DNA from: Mucilaginibacter sp. UBA4741
GTDB lineage: Bacteria > Bacteroidota > Bacteroidia > Sphingobacteriales > Sphingobacteriaceae
Reading direction: 5' to 3'
DNA length: 7,041 bases
Assembly (NCBI GenBank): GCA_002403905.1
Contig: DHIR01000167.1
Coordinates: forward strand, 818 to 7,858
The notes beneath the pieces were generated by a model. That model was given only the letters and a program-made list of their open reading frames with translations, was not told the DNA's origin and ran no database searches. How positions within the stretch are numbered: the first letter of the stretch is position 1; each line of letters begins with the position of its first letter. The position numbers and the translations under genes are program-made. This document shows positions 5,752-7,041 of this stretch, piece after piece.

Positions 5752-6042
5752 ATGAAAACTATTAAAAATTTTGGTATGGCGATAGTTACTGCGGTAGCTA
5801 TAGCCGGAATTACAACAGCCGCTACTTTAGGAGGTATTACCCTTGTTGAAAATGCAAAAGGTAACGGGGCCCAATGGAGTCGTGTATGGCACGGTAATTT
5901 AGCCCGATTAAGTGTTGAGCTTGATAATTTATGGCTTTCAGCCCAGATAGTGTGGCTCGAAAGTGGCTTGTTCACTAAAATACTTTTGATTACAGCAGGG
6001 CTATTATTCGGATATTTTCTTTTTAAAAGGAGAAGAAATTAA
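5752..6042 (+). CDS. Small two-helix membrane protein paired with the NTPase
   Basis: A 96-residue predicted inner-membrane protein that I do not recognise. TM helix 1 is about residues 8-32 (Ala/Gly/Thr-rich, preceded by two Lys), and TM helix 2 about 73-91 followed by the basic tail KRRRN. By the positive-inside rule both ends would face the cytoplasm and residues 33-72 the periplasm. That loop is amphipathic and holds four Trp (42, 46, 61, 68) and a WHGNLARL segment. The ATG at 5752 is preferred over an upstream in-frame TTG at 5722 because it lies four bases after the NTPase stop, and the extra residues would lengthen the cytoplasmic end without need. The pairing suggests the NTPase and this protein work together, possibly at the membrane; channel, anchor or effector roles are all open. 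Confidence 0.7.
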   Translation: MKTIKNFGMAIVTAVAIAGITTAATLGGITLVENAKGNGAQWSRVWHGNLARLSVELDNLWLSAQIVWLESGLFTKILLITAGLLFGYFLFKRRRN

Positions 6043-6068
6043 AGAAGCATCTATAAGCATATCGAATG

Positions 6069-6100
6069 TTTGTGATATTTTTATGTTCTCTCTACACTTG
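6069..6100 (+). promoter_or_regulatory. Putative promoter for the small ORF at 6131
   Basis: TTTG (6069-6072) and TACACTTG (6093-6100, one mismatch to TAnnTTTG) are 20 bases apart, the ideal Bacteroidota spacing. The start would fall near 6107, about 24 bases before the ATG at 6131. A TATAAT word at 6107-6112 is probably incidental in this phylum. Confidence 0.45.
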
Positions 6101-6130
6101 GTGGGCTATAATCTCAAAACAAAATATTCT

Positions 6131-6250
6131 ATGAAAGACTGTTTACTCGTAATTTTATTTGGCGCATTAATATGTTGCAGCCAATTGGCAAAAAAAAAAC
6201 GTATGATTTCCTCAGGTGCAACGACAATCCCACATACACAATTGGATTAG
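6131..6250 (+). CDS. Possible 39-residue lipoprotein-like small protein
   Basis: A short reading frame with a sensible exported start: MKD, hydrophobic 5-14, then ICCSQ with Cys15/16 placed as in a lipobox, then KKKR and a short polar tail ending HTQLD. Support comes from the well-spaced promoter-like boxes 31 bases upstream. An A10 run (6190-6199) encodes the Lys stretch, so slippage could shift the frame. In the +1 frame, reading would continue as KTYDFLRCNDNPTYTIGLG and stop at 6253-6255. The frame is short, so this may be non-functional or the remnant of a longer gene. Confidence 0.3.
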   Translation: MKDCLLVILFGALICCSQLAKKKRMISSGATTIPHTQLD

Positions 6251-6271
6251 GATAATATTCCCACTCCATCA

Positions 6272-6348
6272 CAATTTAATCTCCTCTAACAAACAATTTT
6301 ACATTTCCTTTCCAATTTTATACAATTCATTTAAAAACTCCTCTAACA
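6272..6348. repeat. Direct repeats in A/T-rich DNA upstream of the helix-turn-helix genes
   Basis: CTCCTCTAACA occurs exactly at 6281-6291 and 6338-6348, 57 bases apart. Between and beside them CAATTT words start at 6272, 6294 and 6313, with CAATTC at 6323. The layout of short direct repeats in A/T-rich DNA next to genes for DNA-binding proteins is like that of plasmid origins or excision regions. The words are too simple to prove it. Confidence 0.4.
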
Positions 6349-6381
6349 CCTTCTATTTGTGTTAATTCTCTGCCAATGTTT

Positions 6382-6416
6382 TTTGTCGGCAAAAAAAGAT
6401 TTGCTTTCTAACTTTA
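6382..6416 (+). promoter_or_regulatory. Putative promoter for the helix-turn-helix operon
   Basis: TTTG (6382-6385) and TAACTTTA (6409-6416, one mismatch to TAnnTTTG) are 23 bases apart. Transcription would begin around 6423, about 30 bases before the ATG at 6453. The -33 box forms the left arm of a hairpin, TTTTTTG-tcgg-CAAAAAA (6379-6396), a possible operator or the remains of a terminator. Confidence 0.4.
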
Positions 6417-6452
6417 AATTATGTGTCTTATTTCTTAATTAAATATTCCTGT

Positions 6453-6701
6453 ATGAATGCAAACGAAATCGCTACAAAAGCAGATATAGAAAATTTACTT
6501 TTTGAAATAAAGAATCTCCAAAAACTATTGTCTGCTTCCAACCCGGAGCGAAAAATTTTACGATCATTAGATGTAAGAAAATTGCTCCATATATCTGATG
6601 GCACTTTACAACGGTTAAGAATAACAGGGAGCCTACCAGCGCAAAAAGTCAACGGCACCTGGTTTTATAAATATGAAGATGTTATTAAAATGTTAAGCTA
6701 A
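6453..6701 (+). CDS. Excisionase-like helix-turn-helix protein
   Basis: An 82-residue DNA-binding protein. Residues 7-27 form a charged amphipathic helix (TKADIENLLFEIKNLQKLL) that may be a dimer coiled coil, and 37-81 form a MerR-type winged helix of the HTH_17 kind: LDVRKLLHIS, then DGTLQRLRITGSLPAQKVNGTWFYKYEDVIKML. The order 'specify helix, turn, recognition helix, G-x-LP-x-x-K-x-x-x-x-W-x-Y-x-x-x-D' is typical of excisionase-family proteins and regulators next to mobilisation genes in Bacteroidota integrative elements. ATG 6453 is chosen because the longer frame from GTG 6423 adds a non-conserved hydrophobic lead and overlaps the expected transcription start. The following gene begins two bases after the stop. 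It could act in excision or as a transcription regulator. Confidence 0.78.
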   Translation: MNANEIATKADIENLLFEIKNLQKLLSASNPERKILRSLDVRKLLHISDGTLQRLRITGSLPAQKVNGTWFYKYEDVIKMLS

Positions 6702-6703
6702 AT

Positions 6704-7018
6704 ATGAAAAAAATAAAAAAATTTAAATCCGTTTCTTTGGGCTTTCACCAGATTATCCTCAACGATAAAACCCTTACAACAACTGAAAGATTTTTGCTTG
6801 CATTAATCAACTTTAGAGACCAACCCCCAAGAGGATGTTTTTCCAGCAATGCAGAATTAGGAAGATTTCTCAATTGTAGCAGCACCACCATAAGTAAGAC
6901 AGTCGCAAGTCTAACAACTAAGGGATATATAATTTTTAATAAACCCGATGAAGAAAATGGAGGACGAGTGAACATTAGAAAAGTAAAGCAGTCATTAAAA
7001 AAAAGGGCAACTGATTAA
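6704..7018 (+). CDS. Winged-helix protein resembling replication-initiator HTH domains
   Basis: A 104-residue basic protein with a winged helix-turn-helix at about residues 24-95. Residues TTTERFLLALINFRD (25-39) are the first helix, SSNAELGRFLNCSSTTISKTVASLTTKGYIIF (47-78) the helix-turn-helix and third helix, and NGGRVNIRKVK (85-95) a wing strand. This layout is that of the HTH_36 type found in phage and plasmid replication proteins and in plasmid-borne regulators; a whole-protein family cannot be named. It starts two bases after the excisionase-like gene and is surely co-transcribed with it. The N-terminus KKIKKFKSV is strongly basic. Role in replication, partition or control of a mobile element is inferred from domain and neighbour only. 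Confidence 0.75.
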   Translation: MKKIKKFKSVSLGFHQIILNDKTLTTTERFLLALINFRDQPPRGCFSSNAELGRFLNCSSTTISKTVASLTTKGYIIFNKPDEENGGRVNIRKVKQSLKKRATD

Positions 7019-7041
7019 GTTGGATATTCCGGAGTACGTTG

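Larger units (their letters stand above)
6043..6452. other. 410-base A/T-rich spacer with one possible small ORF
   Basis: Between the membrane protein and the helix-turn-helix gene there is no conventional gene. The first half has a good promoter-like pair and a 39-codon reading frame; the second half (6250-6360) is pyrimidine-rich on this strand with repeated CAATTT and CTCCTCTAACA words; the last part carries the promoter for the helix-turn-helix genes. No clear terminator follows the membrane-protein gene. Confidence 0.6.

Noticed and set aside
6059..6082. ATATC/GATAT hairpin followed by TTTT after the membrane-protein gene.
   Set aside because: The stem is only five A/T-rich pairs with a ten-base loop, so it is not a convincing terminator, and it overlaps a better promoter-like box.
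7020..7041. Possible start of a further gene at TTG 7020 (reading LDIPEYV).
   Set aside because: Only seven codons are visible and there is no ATG; the frame is open but cannot be called without more sequence.

Overview
The window looks like chromosomal DNA of a Bacteroidota bacterium, most likely a member of the Sphingobacteriaceae such as Mucilaginibacter or Pedobacter. The evidence is the gene order bamD, rpoZ, coaBC, porD, the 'AQ' signal-peptide cleavage sites, near absence of Shine-Dalgarno sequences, promoter boxes of the TTTG / TAnnTTTG type, and TGTCAT-CTGAGG palindromes between genes. The genus is a judgement from memory, not from a search.

Layout. Bases 1-3473 are core genome, all on the + strand: an outer-membrane BamD-like lipoprotein, the omega subunit of RNA polymerase, a strong hairpin terminator, the bifunctional coenzyme A enzyme CoaBC, and a PorD/DUF4835 protein of the type IX secretion apparatus whose start overlaps the coaBC stop by four bases. 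Bases 3474-4235 hold no convincing gene. They contain a helically phased array of TGCCAA/TACCAA words and a patchwork of degenerate interspersed repeats, including a 72-base imperfect palindrome. Bases 4236-4658 encode a small secreted protein built of about five short repeats. It is flanked by a direct repeat (4095 and 4837), and the promoter regions of this gene and the next look like two copies of one ancestral sequence.

From about 4870 to the end the DNA becomes much richer in A+T. A hand count of 5221-5280 gives 13 G/C of 60, against 34 of 60 for 4381-4440 and 38 of 60 for 3241-3300. This part reads as an acquired accessory segment: a P-loop (STAND/AAA-like) NTPase, a tightly coupled two-helix membrane protein, a possible 39-residue lipoprotein-like ORF, a repeat-rich non-coding stretch, and a two-gene unit of helix-turn-helix proteins (one excisionase-like, one resembling the DNA-binding part of replication initiators) such as are common in Bacteroidota mobile elements.

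How they work together. The first four genes serve envelope assembly, transcription, CoA synthesis and protein secretion, and are linked by position rather than pathway. The NTPase and membrane protein are the best candidates for an uncharacterised functional pair. Their association with defence or signalling is inference only. In related genomes recN usually follows porD (recollection); it is absent here, so the spacer and accessory segment may interrupt an otherwise conserved neighbourhood.
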